Source of the DNA: Mesorhizobium caraganae
Lineage (GTDB): Bacteria > Pseudomonadota > Alphaproteobacteria > Rhizobiales > Rhizobiaceae
Length of the DNA stretch: 64,000 nt
Reading direction: 5' to 3'
NCBI RefSeq assembly: GCF_016836705.1
Contig: NZ_JAFCGY010000001.1
Span: 186,001 to 250,000, forward strand
Every line of letters starts with the position of its first letter. The stretch's first letter is position 1. Under the pieces are notes generated by a model. That model had not been told where the DNA came from, did no database searches, and saw only the letters and a list, made by a program, of their open reading frames with translations. This document shows positions 1-7,437 of this stretch, piece by piece. Position numbers and translations under genes: made by a program.

Positions 1-399
1 GGCGCCGGCCTCATTGTCCTCGAGCGCCTTGAAGCCCGGCAGCAAATCGTCATAGCCCCAGCCGGGATTGCCGGCATCGCGCCAGTCGTCAAAGTCCTCG
101 CGCGCACCCCTGATCCAGACCATGGCATTGATCGAGCTCGAGCCGCCGAGCAGCTTGCCGCGCGGCCAATGGTCGACATTGCCGCCGAGACCGGGGTCCG
201 GTTCGGGCTTGTAGTTCCAGTTGACCGCCGGGTCGAAGAAGGTCTTGCCGTAGCCGAGCGGCATCTGGACGTAAAAACGGCGGTCGGTGCCGCCAGCTTC
301 CAGCACCAGCACGGAGTAGCGGCCGGAAGCCGACAGTTTGTCGGCGAGAACCGAGCCGGCCGAGCCGGAGCCGACGATGATGAAATCATAGGTCTGCAT
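1..399 (-). CDS. GMC-family oxidoreductase, N-terminal part (cut by window edge)
   Basis: The reverse strand encodes MQTYDFIIVGSGSAG at the N-terminus, a Rossmann FAD-binding motif with GSGSAG at residues 10-15, followed by LEAGG and by GKLLGGSSSINAM, the conserved GMC signature near residues 83-95. These mark a flavin-dependent glucose-methanol-choline oxidoreductase, similar to choline or alcohol dehydrogenases. The start is the ATG read from 399 to 397. Only about 133 residues lie in the window; the family is usually 530-550 residues, so the catalytic C-terminal part is off the left edge. The substrate cannot be inferred. Confidence 0.9.
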   Translation of the reverse strand, partial: MQTYDFIIVGSGSAGSVLADKLSASGRYSVLVLEAGGTDRRFYVQMPLGYGKTFFDPAVNWNYKPEPDPGLGGNVDHWPRGKLLGGSSSINAMVWIRGAREDFDDWRDAGNPGWGYDDLLPGFKALEDNEAGA

Positions 400-683
400 G
401 TGAATTTGGACGGCTCCGGAAAACTGGCCGCAGCCTAGACGCGGCAGGCTCGCCGCGTCGCCGCGCCTTCCGGCATGCGTTGTGAAAAAAGCGACTGGTT
501 CTCACCGACCGTTTGTGAAGAAAGCGACCAGCAATCCAGTTGCCGGCCCATCCTGGACATCTGTCCGAGCGCAACGAAAGATCCGTCCTGCAGCCCCACA
601 GAAATCGGCCGCGAAGTCTCCACGCTGTCGACGCCAAGGAAGCTGCCTTGACGGCAGGCGACTATCCGCCTAGCTCTATCGCC
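400..683. other. Intergenic stretch with one possible promoter
   Basis: No convincing gene is seen here; the open frames on both strands have no ribosome-binding site or recognisable domain. A possible plus-strand promoter is TTGACG at 648-653 followed 17 bases later by a weak TAGCTC at 671-676. It would start transcription close to 683, directly at the candidate leader peptide and attenuator. Confidence 0.3.
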
Positions 684-740
684 ATGAACATCACAATGGT
701 TTTCGTCGTGGTAGGGGAGCGCATGGGCGGGACGGTGTAA
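684..740 (+). CDS. Candidate 18-residue leader peptide
   Basis: An ATG at 684 opens a short frame, MNITMVFVVVGERMGGTV, that stops at 738-740 inside the apical loop of the hairpin described next. There is no Shine-Dalgarno sequence, but a promoter at 648-676 would put the transcript start almost on the ATG, so it could be read as a leaderless message. Its last codons cover the 5' arms of the outer and middle helices of the attenuator. This is the arrangement expected if translation of the peptide controls which hairpin forms. This is inference from position only. Confidence 0.35.
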   Translation: MNITMVFVVVGERMGGTV

Positions 741-773
741 CCGTCCGGCGAAAGCACCCATGCGCGGTAAGCA
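715..773 (+). promoter_or_regulatory. Nested RNA fold acting as possible anti-terminator
   Basis: Three nested helices are visible: 715-720 with 775-780 (GGGAGC with GCTCCT, one G-U), 719-727 with 757-765 (GCGCATGGG with CCCATGCGC), and 730-735 with 741-746 (GGACGG with CCGTCC). The outer helix uses bases 775-780, which are also the 5' arm of the terminator at 774-796, so the two folds exclude each other. That is the layout of an attenuator in front of the efflux gene at 857. I could not match it to a known riboswitch class. Confidence 0.55.
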
Positions 774-796
774 GGCTCCTGACGGGGCCTTTTTTT
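774..796 (+). terminator. Intrinsic terminator upstream of the MFS gene
   Basis: GGCTCC (774-779) pairs with GGGGCC (784-789) around a TGAC loop, with one G-U pair, and is followed by seven T residues (790-796). It lies 60 bases before the ATG of the efflux gene and after no obvious long gene, so it most likely regulates the downstream gene. Confidence 0.7.
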
Positions 797-856
797 GTGC
801 CTGGAATGGGCCGCCTCGTCAGATTCAACTTGTCTCCTGGACAGGCGAACGCGATC

Positions 857-2095
857 ATGACGAGCGATAACTCCACCCGGCATCCCGGCACATTCGGGCA
901 AACGGTCATCACCGAACCCGCAGCCCCACCCCGGCTGATGACCCTCATCTTGCTTTCGGCTCTCGCCGTGTTGCCGGTGAATATGATTTTGCCGTCGCTG
1001 CCGAACATCGCTGCAACATTCCAAGCCGATTTCGCATTGGTCAATCTCTCCGTTGCCGGCTTCGCCATTATCACAGCCGTAATTGAGGCCATCGGCGGCG
1101 CACTATCGGATCGATTTGGACGCAGGCCGGTCGTCTTGATGTCCCTCTCGATCTTCATTGTCGCGTCTGTTGGTTGTATCCTGGCCCCCAATATCGGCAC
1201 TTTCCTTGTGTTCCGCGCGCTGCAGGCATGCATAGGCCCCTGCTATTCCGTCGCTCTGGTCATCATCAAGGAGACATCCGAAGAGCGCGAGGCGGCCAGC
1301 AAATTTGGTTATCTCGCCATGGGGTGGGCGCTGGCACCCATGGTCGGTCCTTTGCTTGGCGGGTCACTGGACGAGCTGTTCGGATGGCGGTCAAGCTTCG
1401 TGGTCTTCGCTATCCTCGGGGCAGCCGCGCTCGCTCTATCCATGCGTGAGATCAAAAGGGCAGCCGGGCTACGGCCAAGATCGACCAGCTACATTGCCTC
1501 CTACAGGCTGTTCCTCAGCTCAGCGCGGTTTTGGGCCTACACGCTGTGTATGGCCTGCTCGATGGGAGTGCTTTACGTGTTCCTGGGAGGAGCACCATTG
1601 GTCGTCGGTGACGCGCTCGGCGGATCAAGCACGAAACTCGGCCTTTACATGGGGTTGGTTCCGACCGGCTTCATTCTCGGCAGCTATCTGGCCGGGCGTT
1701 ACGCCTCGAAGAGTTCGCTGGGCGCCGTCCTTGTCTTTGCACGCCTGCTGACGTGCGGCGGTCTGTTGGTCGGGCTGATCCTGTCGAGCTTCGGCGTCAC
1801 TCACATTCTGGCTTTCTTCGGTCCTTGCGTGTTCATCGGCGTGGGCAACGGATTGACCATGCCCGCCGCCAACAGCGGTGCATTGTCGATACGGCCGGAT
1901 ATGGCTGGCACCGCGGCAGGACTGGCTGCCGCGATGAGGATCGGGGGTGGGGCAGTCATCGCCTCTATCGCCGGTCTGTTCCTGGCCAGTTCGATCCCTG
2001 CGCTTTTCGTCATGATGCTGATATCGGCAGCATTCGCCTTGTTGGCGGCATTGCAAGCTGCTCGTCTCGATCGGCGCGCTCTCACATCGCGTTGA
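857..2095 (+). CDS. MFS drug-efflux transporter, Bcr/CflA type
   Basis: This is a 412-residue hydrophobic protein with about 12 predicted membrane helices. Early helix 1 carries VLPVNMILPSLPNIAATF, similar to the helix-1 signature of Bcr/CflA drug exporters, and the loop after helix 2 has GALSDRFGRRPVVL, the MFS motif A. It should sit in the inner membrane as a proton-driven exporter, substrate unknown. The ATG at 857 is chosen over a GTG at 797 because the GTG abuts the T-run of the terminator just upstream. The leader and attenuator at 684-796 suggest that it is induced by a signal affecting transcription or translation. Confidence 0.88.
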   Translation: MTSDNSTRHPGTFGQTVITEPAAPPRLMTLILLSALAVLPVNMILPSLPNIAATFQADFALVNLSVAGFAIITAVIEAIGGALSDRFGRRPVVLMSLSIFIVASVGCILAPNIGTFLVFRALQACIGPCYSVALVIIKETSEEREAASKFGYLAMGWALAPMVGPLLGGSLDELFGWRSSFVVFAILGAAALALSMREIKRAAGLRPRSTSYIASYRLFLSSARFWAYTLCMACSMGVLYVFLGGAPLVVGDALGGSSTKLGLYMGLVPTGFILGSYLAGRYASKSSLGAVLVFARLLTCGGLLVGLILSSFGVTHILAFFGPCVFIGVGNGLTMPAANSGALSIRPDMAGTAAGLAAAMRIGGGAVIASIAGLFLASSIPALFVMMLISAAFALLAALQAARLDRRALTSR

Positions 2096-2152
2096 CCTCC
2101 CGGCGCCGTGACGCTACGGGATCGAGGGCAATCGTTTCGGGGGATTTGGCGC

Positions 2153-2548
2153 ATGGTGCATTACGCGGACGGACAGCCGATCGGCGATCTGACCTTGCGC
2201 ACGCTGGCCATGCCGGCCGATGCCAATGCGGCCGGCGATATCTTTGGCGGCTGGGTGATGGCGCAAATGGACCTTGCCTGCGGCATCCGCGCCGCCGAAC
2301 GCGCCAAGGGCCGCGTGGTGACGGCGGCGGTCAAGGAGATGTCCTTCGCCAAGGCGATGAAGATCGGCGACACGCTGTGCATCTACACCCATGTCGAGCG
2401 CGTCGGCCGCACGTCGATGACGCTCAAGGTCGAGGCTTGGGCGCAGCGCTACCTCTCCGATCTGATGGAGAAGGTCACTCACGCCGATTTCGTCATGGTA
2501 GCGCTGGATAGCGACGGCAAGCCGAAGCCGATTCCAGCGGAAAGCTGA
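2153..2548 (+). CDS. yciA: Acyl-CoA thioesterase, hotdog fold (YciA-like)
   Basis: The 131-residue protein has the hotdog thioesterase signature MPADANAAGDIFGGW followed by MAQMDLACG near residues 20-45, as in the YciA/BFIT group that hydrolyses acyl-CoA to free acid and CoA. Length fits a single-domain member. The ATG at 2153 has GGGGGA nine bases upstream; a longer frame from 2108 has no such site. It follows the efflux gene by 57 bases on the same strand and could be co-transcribed, though no functional link is obvious. The gene symbol is by family resemblance only. Confidence 0.82.
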   Translation: MVHYADGQPIGDLTLRTLAMPADANAAGDIFGGWVMAQMDLACGIRAAERAKGRVVTAAVKEMSFAKAMKIGDTLCIYTHVERVGRTSMTLKVEAWAQRYLSDLMEKVTHADFVMVALDSDGKPKPIPAES

Positions 2549-2663
2549 AGCAGTCGATTCTGCCAGGCTTGCGCTTATGTAACATCTCCCGCGCGGGCGA
2601 TGCGCTGCGCGACATCCAATGGTTGCCTTTCCATCCGATTCTACGGATGGCGGAGGGAAGACA

Positions 2664-2867
2664 ATGCGTCAACACATGCTGAACGGCTGGCTCGTGGCGG
2701 CCCTTGTCGCGGTGATCTGTCTGCTTGGCACCACTGCCTATACCGAGATCAGGAAAGAGCTTCCAAGCGTCGCCTGCAAGCACGACCGGACAGTCGACAA
2801 CCAGCGAACTACAAGGGCCGATACGTGCAGCACGATGTGCTGCAGCAACCCTGCGTCAAAGGCCTGA
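2664..2867 (+). CDS. Small single-pass membrane protein, hypothetical
   Basis: The 67-residue product starts at ATG 2664, six bases after a strong GGAGGG, and has one hydrophobic helix (LVAALVAVICLLGTTAY). The tail is polar and cysteine-rich with CSTMCC near the end. I do not recognise a family. Downstream of residue 45 the neighbouring frames read more like coding sequence (for example YKGRYVQHDVLQQP and then NDGAPANEMRQLDRDG), so this may be the intact start of a gene whose 3' part has been shifted out of frame by small deletions. Confidence 0.45.
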   Translation: MRQHMLNGWLVAALVAVICLLGTTAYTEIRKELPSVACKHDRTVDNQRTTRADTCSTMCCSNPASKA

Positions 2868-3027
2868 AGGCCTCTCGGCGAAGACGCTTATTCGCCTCAA
2901 AATGATGGTGCGCCGGCGAACGAGATGCGGCAGCTGGATCGCGACGGCGTGGCCGAGGATGCCAGGCGGACCCAGCCAAATCTGAACTGCGTGTCTTCGA
3001 GGACGAAGTCCTTGCGCTGCAAGGGGT

Positions 3028-3396
3028 TCAGGCGTGCACGCCGTCGAATTTTTCACGCGCTGCCTGGACGCGTACGGTGTTTTTACGCGCCCATTCGCCC
3101 AGCGCACCGACGGGGACCAGCAGCTCATGGCCTAGCTCGGTCAGCTCATAATCGACGCGTGGCGGGATGGTCGGGAACACGGTTCGGGTGACGAAACCGT
3201 CGCGCTCCAGGCCACGCAAAGTGGTGGTCAGCATCTTTTGCGAAATGCCGCCGACGGCGGCGCGCAATTCATTGAAACGCAGCGGTCCGCCGCCGAGCTT
3301 GCCGACGACCAGCACCGTCCATTTGTCGCCGACGCGCTGCAGGATTTCCGAGACCGCGCGGCAGTCTTCGGTGTTGTGCGGGTGCCTCAGTAACAA
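3028..3396 (-). CDS. HxlR-family winged-helix regulator
   Basis: The product contains VSEILQRVGDKWTVLVVGKL, then RFNELRAAVGGISQKMLTTT and LERDGFVTRTV, the core of the HxlR DNA-binding domain. One cysteine (in EDCRAV) sits just before the first helix, the position of the redox-sensing cysteine in HypR/YodB-type members. A TTG start at 3396 is preferred because AAGGAGG lies seven bases before it; an ATG at 3435 lies inside the likely promoter. It is divergent from an FMN reductase gene with a shared palindrome, so it probably represses that gene and itself in response to electrophiles or oxidants. The ligand is an inference. Confidence 0.85.
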   Translation of the reverse strand: MLLRHPHNTEDCRAVSEILQRVGDKWTVLVVGKLGGGPLRFNELRAAVGGISQKMLTTTLRGLERDGFVTRTVFPTIPPRVDYELTELGHELLVPVGALGEWARKNTVRVQAAREKFDGVHA

Positions 3397-3443
3397 AACG
3401 GTGCCTCCTTGCGCAGTGGTTTGACAGTATCTCATATAGCGCC

Positions 3444-3460
3444 GGTATCCAAACGATACC
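3444..3460. promoter_or_regulatory. Inverted repeat between HxlR gene and FMN reductase gene
   Basis: GGTATC (3444-3449) and GATACC (3455-3460) form a perfect six-base dyad around CAAAC. A TTGACA at 3421-3426 stands 17 bases before the left arm, so the dyad overlaps the -10 region of a plus-strand promoter. On the minus strand TTGGAT and TACTGT, 17 bases apart, also flank it. It is the obvious candidate operator for the HxlR regulator. Confidence 0.55.
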
Positions 3461-3485
3461 AGCTTTTACATATATGGAGAGCCCC

Positions 3486-4091
3486 ATGTCCAAGCCCAAA
3501 ATCGCCATTGTCGTCGGTTCGACACGCGCCGCGCGTTTCGCCGATGTGCCCGCCCAGTGGATCGCCAAGATCGCAAAATCGCATGCCGACATCGACGTCG
3601 AGATCGTCGACCTGCGCGACTGGCCGCTGCCCTTCTTCGACGAAGTTGCTTCGTCCGCCTGGGCACCGTCGCAGAACGAAGTTGCGCAGCGTTGGCAGAA
3701 GAAGGTCGCCGAGTTCGACGGCTTCATCTTCACTGCCGCCGAATACAATCACGGCCCGACCGCTGTGCTGAAGAACGCTATCGACTATGCCGCCAATGAA
3801 TGGAACAAGAAGCCGGCCGGCTTCGTCGGCTATGGCAGCGTCGGCGGCTCGCGTGCTGTCGAGCACCTGCGCCTTGCCGCCGTTGAGCTGCAGATGGCGC
3901 CGGTCAAGTCCGCCGTCCACATCGCCTGGGGCGATTTCCTGGCGGTACGCCAGGGCGAAAAGAAGCTTGAGGAGATCGAGCATCTGAACCAGGCTGCTGC
4001 CGCGCTGGTCAACGATGTCGCCTGGTGGGCCCGGGTGCTCAAGGCTGCGCGTCAGGCCGACGCGATTGCCGGTGAAGCCCAGGCGGCCTGA
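3486..4091 (+). CDS. NAD(P)H-dependent FMN reductase
   Basis: The 201-residue flavodoxin-like protein begins KPKIAIVVGSTRAARF, the phosphate-binding loop of NADPH-dependent FMN reductases, and has FTAAEYNHG near residues 80-88, matching the PEYN motif that contacts flavin. Such enzymes (SsuE, ChrR and azoreductase relatives) reduce FMN, quinones or chromate in the cytoplasm. The ATG at 3486 follows GGAGAG by four bases. It is divergent from an HxlR regulator, a common arrangement for quinone or electrophile defence, and ends at a strong terminator. Confidence 0.87.
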   Translation: MSKPKIAIVVGSTRAARFADVPAQWIAKIAKSHADIDVEIVDLRDWPLPFFDEVASSAWAPSQNEVAQRWQKKVAEFDGFIFTAAEYNHGPTAVLKNAIDYAANEWNKKPAGFVGYGSVGGSRAVEHLRLAAVELQMAPVKSAVHIAWGDFLAVRQGEKKLEEIEHLNQAAAALVNDVAWWARVLKAARQADAIAGEAQAA

Positions 4092-4128
4092 GCCTTATCC
4101 TCCCAAGGATCAAATCATCTTCCCAAGG

Positions 4129-4153
4129 GGGCGGCGCTTGCGCCGCCCTTTTT
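4129..4153 (+). terminator. Intrinsic terminator after the FMN reductase gene
   Basis: GGGCGGCGC (4129-4137) and GCGCCGCCC (4140-4148) form a perfect nine-base-pair stem with a TT spacer, followed by five T residues. Confidence 0.85.
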
Positions 4154-4214
4154 CAGTTCCGCGAATTCGTTGGTGCCTTGAGTATCTTGCTCGATTAATC
4201 GCGCCGGCCGCCCG

Positions 4215-5516
4215 TCACAGCCAACCGCCGGAAAATCCGGCTCGGCGCAGTCCGGTGGCGACGGCCGGCACGCCGCGCATCAGCTGCCACAGGAAGTCCG
4301 ACCGGTAATTCTCGATCATCAGGGCGATCGGCCCCTGATTGATGCCGACGTGGTCCGATGATACCCAGCCACAGGCGCGGCCGTCGGCTGCGGCGATCGT
4401 CGGATTGAAGCTTGCGACGAAGCCGTAAGGATTGCCCACGTGCAGGTCCATCTCGTGAAAATGGCGCAACGCCGGCAGCACGATTTCCGGCGCAAAGGGC
4501 AGGGAGGTAATCGCCGCCCATGGCGACAGCGTGCCGTCATCGGGGCCGAAAGGCGCGCCGCGCGCGAGATAGCCGAAGAAGCGGCGGCCATCGATCGTCA
4601 TTTCCCCTTTGATTGGACCTGGGCCATCGCTGGCGGTGACGCCCCAGCAATTCTCGCCGTAGCCGCTTAGCCCCTTCGGATTGCGGATGGCGTAGTCGCG
4701 ATGCAGATAGGTCGCCTGGCGGCTGTTCTGGAAATAGTCGCTGTCGTGATCGCGCATGAAGGCATCGCGGATGCCGCGAAAATCGATCCAGATATGCGAG
4801 AACTGGTGGATGAAGAGCGGGCCGGCATAGACCAGTTCGCGGCCGTAGATTGTCTTCCACTTGTAGCTGGACAGCCAGGCCGCGTAGCTCTCGGGCGGCA
4901 GCGGATGGGTCGGCGAGCCCAAACCCAGCACGTACAGGATCAGCGCTTCGTCAAATCCTTCCCAGCGATAGCGCAGGAAGCCTTTTTCAGGCCGCCAGCC
5001 ATGGGTAAAGGTGGCGCCGCCATTCTGCGCCCAGCGCCAGTCGGCGCGGCGGTAGAGCGCATCGGCGAGCTGGCGGATTTCCAGTTCGGATCCATCGTCC
5101 TGGTCAAAATAGGCGCCGGCGGACAGAACGCCCGCAAGCAGGAGCGCGGTATCGACCGTGGACAGCTCGCACTTCCAGACGCGGCGGCCGGTCTGCATGT
5201 CGAGGAAATGATAGTAGAAACCCTTGTAACCGGTGGCATCGGGCTCTGGCCCATGCGGAGCGTTCCAGAAGAAACGGAGCGTGGCGAGCGTCCGCTCGAT
5301 TGCGGCCGCGCGCGTCATGAAACCGCGTTCGACACCGACGGGATAGGACGACAGAGCGAGCCCGACGGCGGCTATGCTAGCGGGTGACGTTGGCGTGTTG
5401 CGGTCGGCGACCAGGCCGTTGGCAGGGTTGGCCTCGTTGAGAAAATACTCGAAGGACAGACGCTGGATATCTTGGAGAAGCTCGTCGTTTAGCGCGTGTT
5501 CGTTCGATGCATCCAT
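4215..5516 (-). CDS. Glucoamylase-family glycoside hydrolase
   Basis: The roughly 433-residue protein matches the glycoamylase-type (alpha/alpha)6 enzyme family also found at the C-terminal end of cyclic-glucan synthases. It shows LSFEYFLNEANPANGLVADR near the N-terminus, YYHFLDMQTGRRVWKCELS and STVDTALLLAGVL in the first third, FIHQFSHIWIDFRG in the middle, and YGENCWGVTASDGPG after it. No signal peptide is seen, so it appears cytoplasmic. Two starts are possible: TTG at 5552 and ATG at 5516; neither has a clear ribosome-binding site. The natural substrate in this group is poorly known; a beta-glucan or oligosaccharide is likely. Confidence 0.78.
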   Translation of the reverse strand: MDASNEHALNDELLQDIQRLSFEYFLNEANPANGLVADRNTPTSPASIAAVGLALSSYPVGVERGFMTRAAAIERTLATLRFFWNAPHGPEPDATGYKGFYYHFLDMQTGRRVWKCELSTVDTALLLAGVLSAGAYFDQDDGSELEIRQLADALYRRADWRWAQNGGATFTHGWRPEKGFLRYRWEGFDEALILYVLGLGSPTHPLPPESYAAWLSSYKWKTIYGRELVYAGPLFIHQFSHIWIDFRGIRDAFMRDHDSDYFQNSRQATYLHRDYAIRNPKGLSGYGENCWGVTASDGPGPIKGEMTIDGRRFFGYLARGAPFGPDDGTLSPWAAITSLPFAPEIVLPALRHFHEMDLHVGNPYGFVASFNPTIAAADGRACGWVSSDHVGINQGPIALMIENYRSDFLWQLMRGVPAVATGLRRAGFSGGWL

Positions 5517-5712
5517 GGCTATCGATATAGAGGCTTTGGCTGCGTTTCCCAATCTCTCAGTGGATCAATCATGGGTGAGGCAGGCTGCTTTCGGAGTCCG
5601 TACTTTCGCCATGCAAGCGAGCATCTGACAAAGCCCTTCTGACGCCACGTCGCGGGCATTGCTTGCCGATCTTGAGCCGCCACGCTCGTGTCCCTTGCTC
5701 GATCACGTCCGA

Positions 5713-5735
5713 GTGAATTGCATAATGCAACTCAC
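5713..5735. promoter_or_regulatory. Long palindrome upstream of HxlR-emrAB operon
   Basis: GTGAATTGCAT (5713-5723) and ATGCAACTCAC (5725-5735) are inverted copies with a single mismatch around one central A. The core TTGCAT-A-ATGCAA is perfect. It lies about 40-60 bases before the start codon of the HxlR gene that heads the efflux operon and is the likely auto-repressor binding site. Confidence 0.6.
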
Positions 5736-5775
5736 ACCGCTATCTGTAGCTTTCATTATGAAAGAGACCGTTGTC

Positions 5776-6330
5776 ATGGTTGCAAAGACAAGCTTCGAAA
5801 ATCGCCCATGTCCGATTGCGCGCAGCCTCGATGCTGTCGGTGAGTGGTGGAGCATCCTGTTGCTCAGGGACGCATTCCAGGGTCTGGCGCGCTTCGACCA
5901 GTTTCAAAAGAGCCTGGACATTGCGCCCAATATTCTGACGCGGCGGCTGAACAGCCTTGTCGAGCGCGGCCTGTTCGAAAAGCGCGTCTACTACGAACGG
6001 CCGCTTCGCCATGAATATGTGCTGACCGCCAAGGCGCGCGATTTTCGCCCGGTTCTCCTCTCGCTGCTCGCCTGGGGCAACAAGCATCTGGCCCCCGAAG
6101 GCCCGAGCCTGGTGGTGGTGGACAGGGCGGATGGACGCTGGGCCGATCCGGTTCTGGTCGACCGCCAAACCGGCAGCGAACTCGACAGCGAGGGCTTCAC
6201 CCTGGCGACTGGGCCGACTGCCACCAACCGTATGCGGCAGCGATATCGCTTCAGCAGCGCGGGCTCAGGCCTTCCGCTTATAGAGAATACGGTGATTGAG
6301 CACAGGTCGGATGAGGCGCGCCGCCAATGA
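5776..6330 (+). CDS. HxlR-family regulator of the efflux operon
   Basis: The protein carries CPIARSLDAVGEWWSILLLR, RFDQFQKSLDIAPNILTRR and LVERGLFEKRVYYERP, the HxlR winged-helix domain including the conserved cysteine before helix 1. At about 184 residues it has an extra C-terminal extension of some 80 residues beyond the usual 110-120. The start is set at ATG 5776, after AAAGAGA; an ATG at 5758 is an alternative. Its stop overlaps the start of emrA by four bases, so it is the first gene of an HxlR-emrA-emrB operon and probably senses a compound exported by the pump. Confidence 0.85.
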   Translation: MVAKTSFENRPCPIARSLDAVGEWWSILLLRDAFQGLARFDQFQKSLDIAPNILTRRLNSLVERGLFEKRVYYERPLRHEYVLTAKARDFRPVLLSLLAWGNKHLAPEGPSLVVVDRADGRWADPVLVDRQTGSELDSEGFTLATGPTATNRMRQRYRFSSAGSGLPLIENTVIEHRSDEARRQ

Positions 6331-7430
6331 ACAAGGTTCTTTCCGCCGCCGAGCTGCAGCCGGCGCAGCCCCCGGTCGTGCAAATTCCCGCACCCGCCAA
6401 AAAGCGCCGCAAGCCGTGGCTAACGCTGGCAGCCGTGATCGTCGTCGGTGCCGCCGGATGGTATGGCTTCGACTGGTGGCAGGCCGGCCGCTTCCTCGTC
6501 TCTACCGACGATGCCTATGTCGGCGGCAACGTCACGCCGCTGGCGCCGCGGGTTGCCGGCCACATTGATCAGATCCTTGTCGAGGACAACCGGCACGTCG
6601 CCGCCGGACAGCTCATCATCCGCATCGACGACCGGCCGTTCAAGGCGGCGCTGGAGCATGCTCAGGCGTCCGTCCAGCAGCAGCAGTCTGCCCTCGACAA
6701 TCTGCGCGCCCAGATATCGTTGCAGAATTCGGTGATCGAGCAGGCCGAGGCCGATCTCGAAGCCAAGAGCGCTGCCGCGACTTTCACCGCCCAGGATGCC
6801 AAGCGCTATGAAGTGCTGGCCAGCACCCGGGCCGGAACGCAGCAGGATGCGCAGAGAAGCCTCGCCGCCGACGGTCAGGCCAAGGCTACCGTTGCCGCCT
6901 CGCGCGCCGGGCTTGCCGCCGCCAGACAGCAGCTCGACGTGCTCAACACCCAGATCGCGGAAGCGACCGCAGCTGTCGCGGCGGCCAAGGCCGACGTCGA
7001 TACGGCCGAGCTCGATCTCGGCTTCACTGAGATACGCTCACCCATCGACGGCGTCGTCGGCAATAGGCTGGCGCAAGTCGGCAGCTATGTCTCGCCGGGC
7101 AGCTATCTCCTGACCATCGTTCCGGCCTCCGGCCTGTGGGTCGACGCCAATTTCAAGGAAGACCAGCTGCGCGACATGACCGACGGCCAGGCTGCGACGG
7201 TCTACACCGACATTGCGCCCGATGCGCCGCTCAAAGGTCACGTCACCAGCCTGGGGCCCGCGACCGGGGCGATCTTCAGCGTGATCCCGCCGCAGAACGC
7301 GACCGGCAATTTCACCAAGATCGTCCAGCGCGTTCCGGTCCGGATCACGATCGATCCGGACCAGGCGCAGAAAGTCGCGCTGCGGCCGGGTCTGTCGACA
7401 ACGGTCACCGTCGATACCGCGTCACGCTGA
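6327..7430 (+). CDS. emrA: Membrane fusion protein of multidrug efflux, EmrA-like
   Basis: The 367-residue protein has one N-terminal membrane helix (LTLAAVIVVGAAGWYGFDWW), then STDDAYVGGNVTPLAPRVAG, the lipoyl-like half-motif typical of HlyD/EmrA adaptors, a long alanine- and glutamine-rich coiled-coil hairpin at about residues 105-225, and the second half-motif FTEIRSPIDGVVGNR. It would link the inner-membrane pump to an outer-membrane channel. It overlaps the HxlR gene by four bases and precedes emrB by seven, so all three are one transcript. Confidence 0.9.
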   Translation: MNKVLSAAELQPAQPPVVQIPAPAKKRRKPWLTLAAVIVVGAAGWYGFDWWQAGRFLVSTDDAYVGGNVTPLAPRVAGHIDQILVEDNRHVAAGQLIIRIDDRPFKAALEHAQASVQQQQSALDNLRAQISLQNSVIEQAEADLEAKSAAATFTAQDAKRYEVLASTRAGTQQDAQRSLAADGQAKATVAASRAGLAAARQQLDVLNTQIAEATAAVAAAKADVDTAELDLGFTEIRSPIDGVVGNRLAQVGSYVSPGSYLLTIVPASGLWVDANFKEDQLRDMTDGQAATVYTDIAPDAPLKGHVTSLGPATGAIFSVIPPQNATGNFTKIVQRVPVRITIDPDQAQKVALRPGLSTTVTVDTASR

Positions 7431-7437
7431 GGACGCC

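Noticed and set aside
715..796. Assignment of the attenuator to SRP RNA, yybP-ykoY, SAH, glycine or guanidine riboswitches
   Set aside because: Local similarities (GGGGAG, CGAAAG) occur, but the conserved cores of these families are not present.
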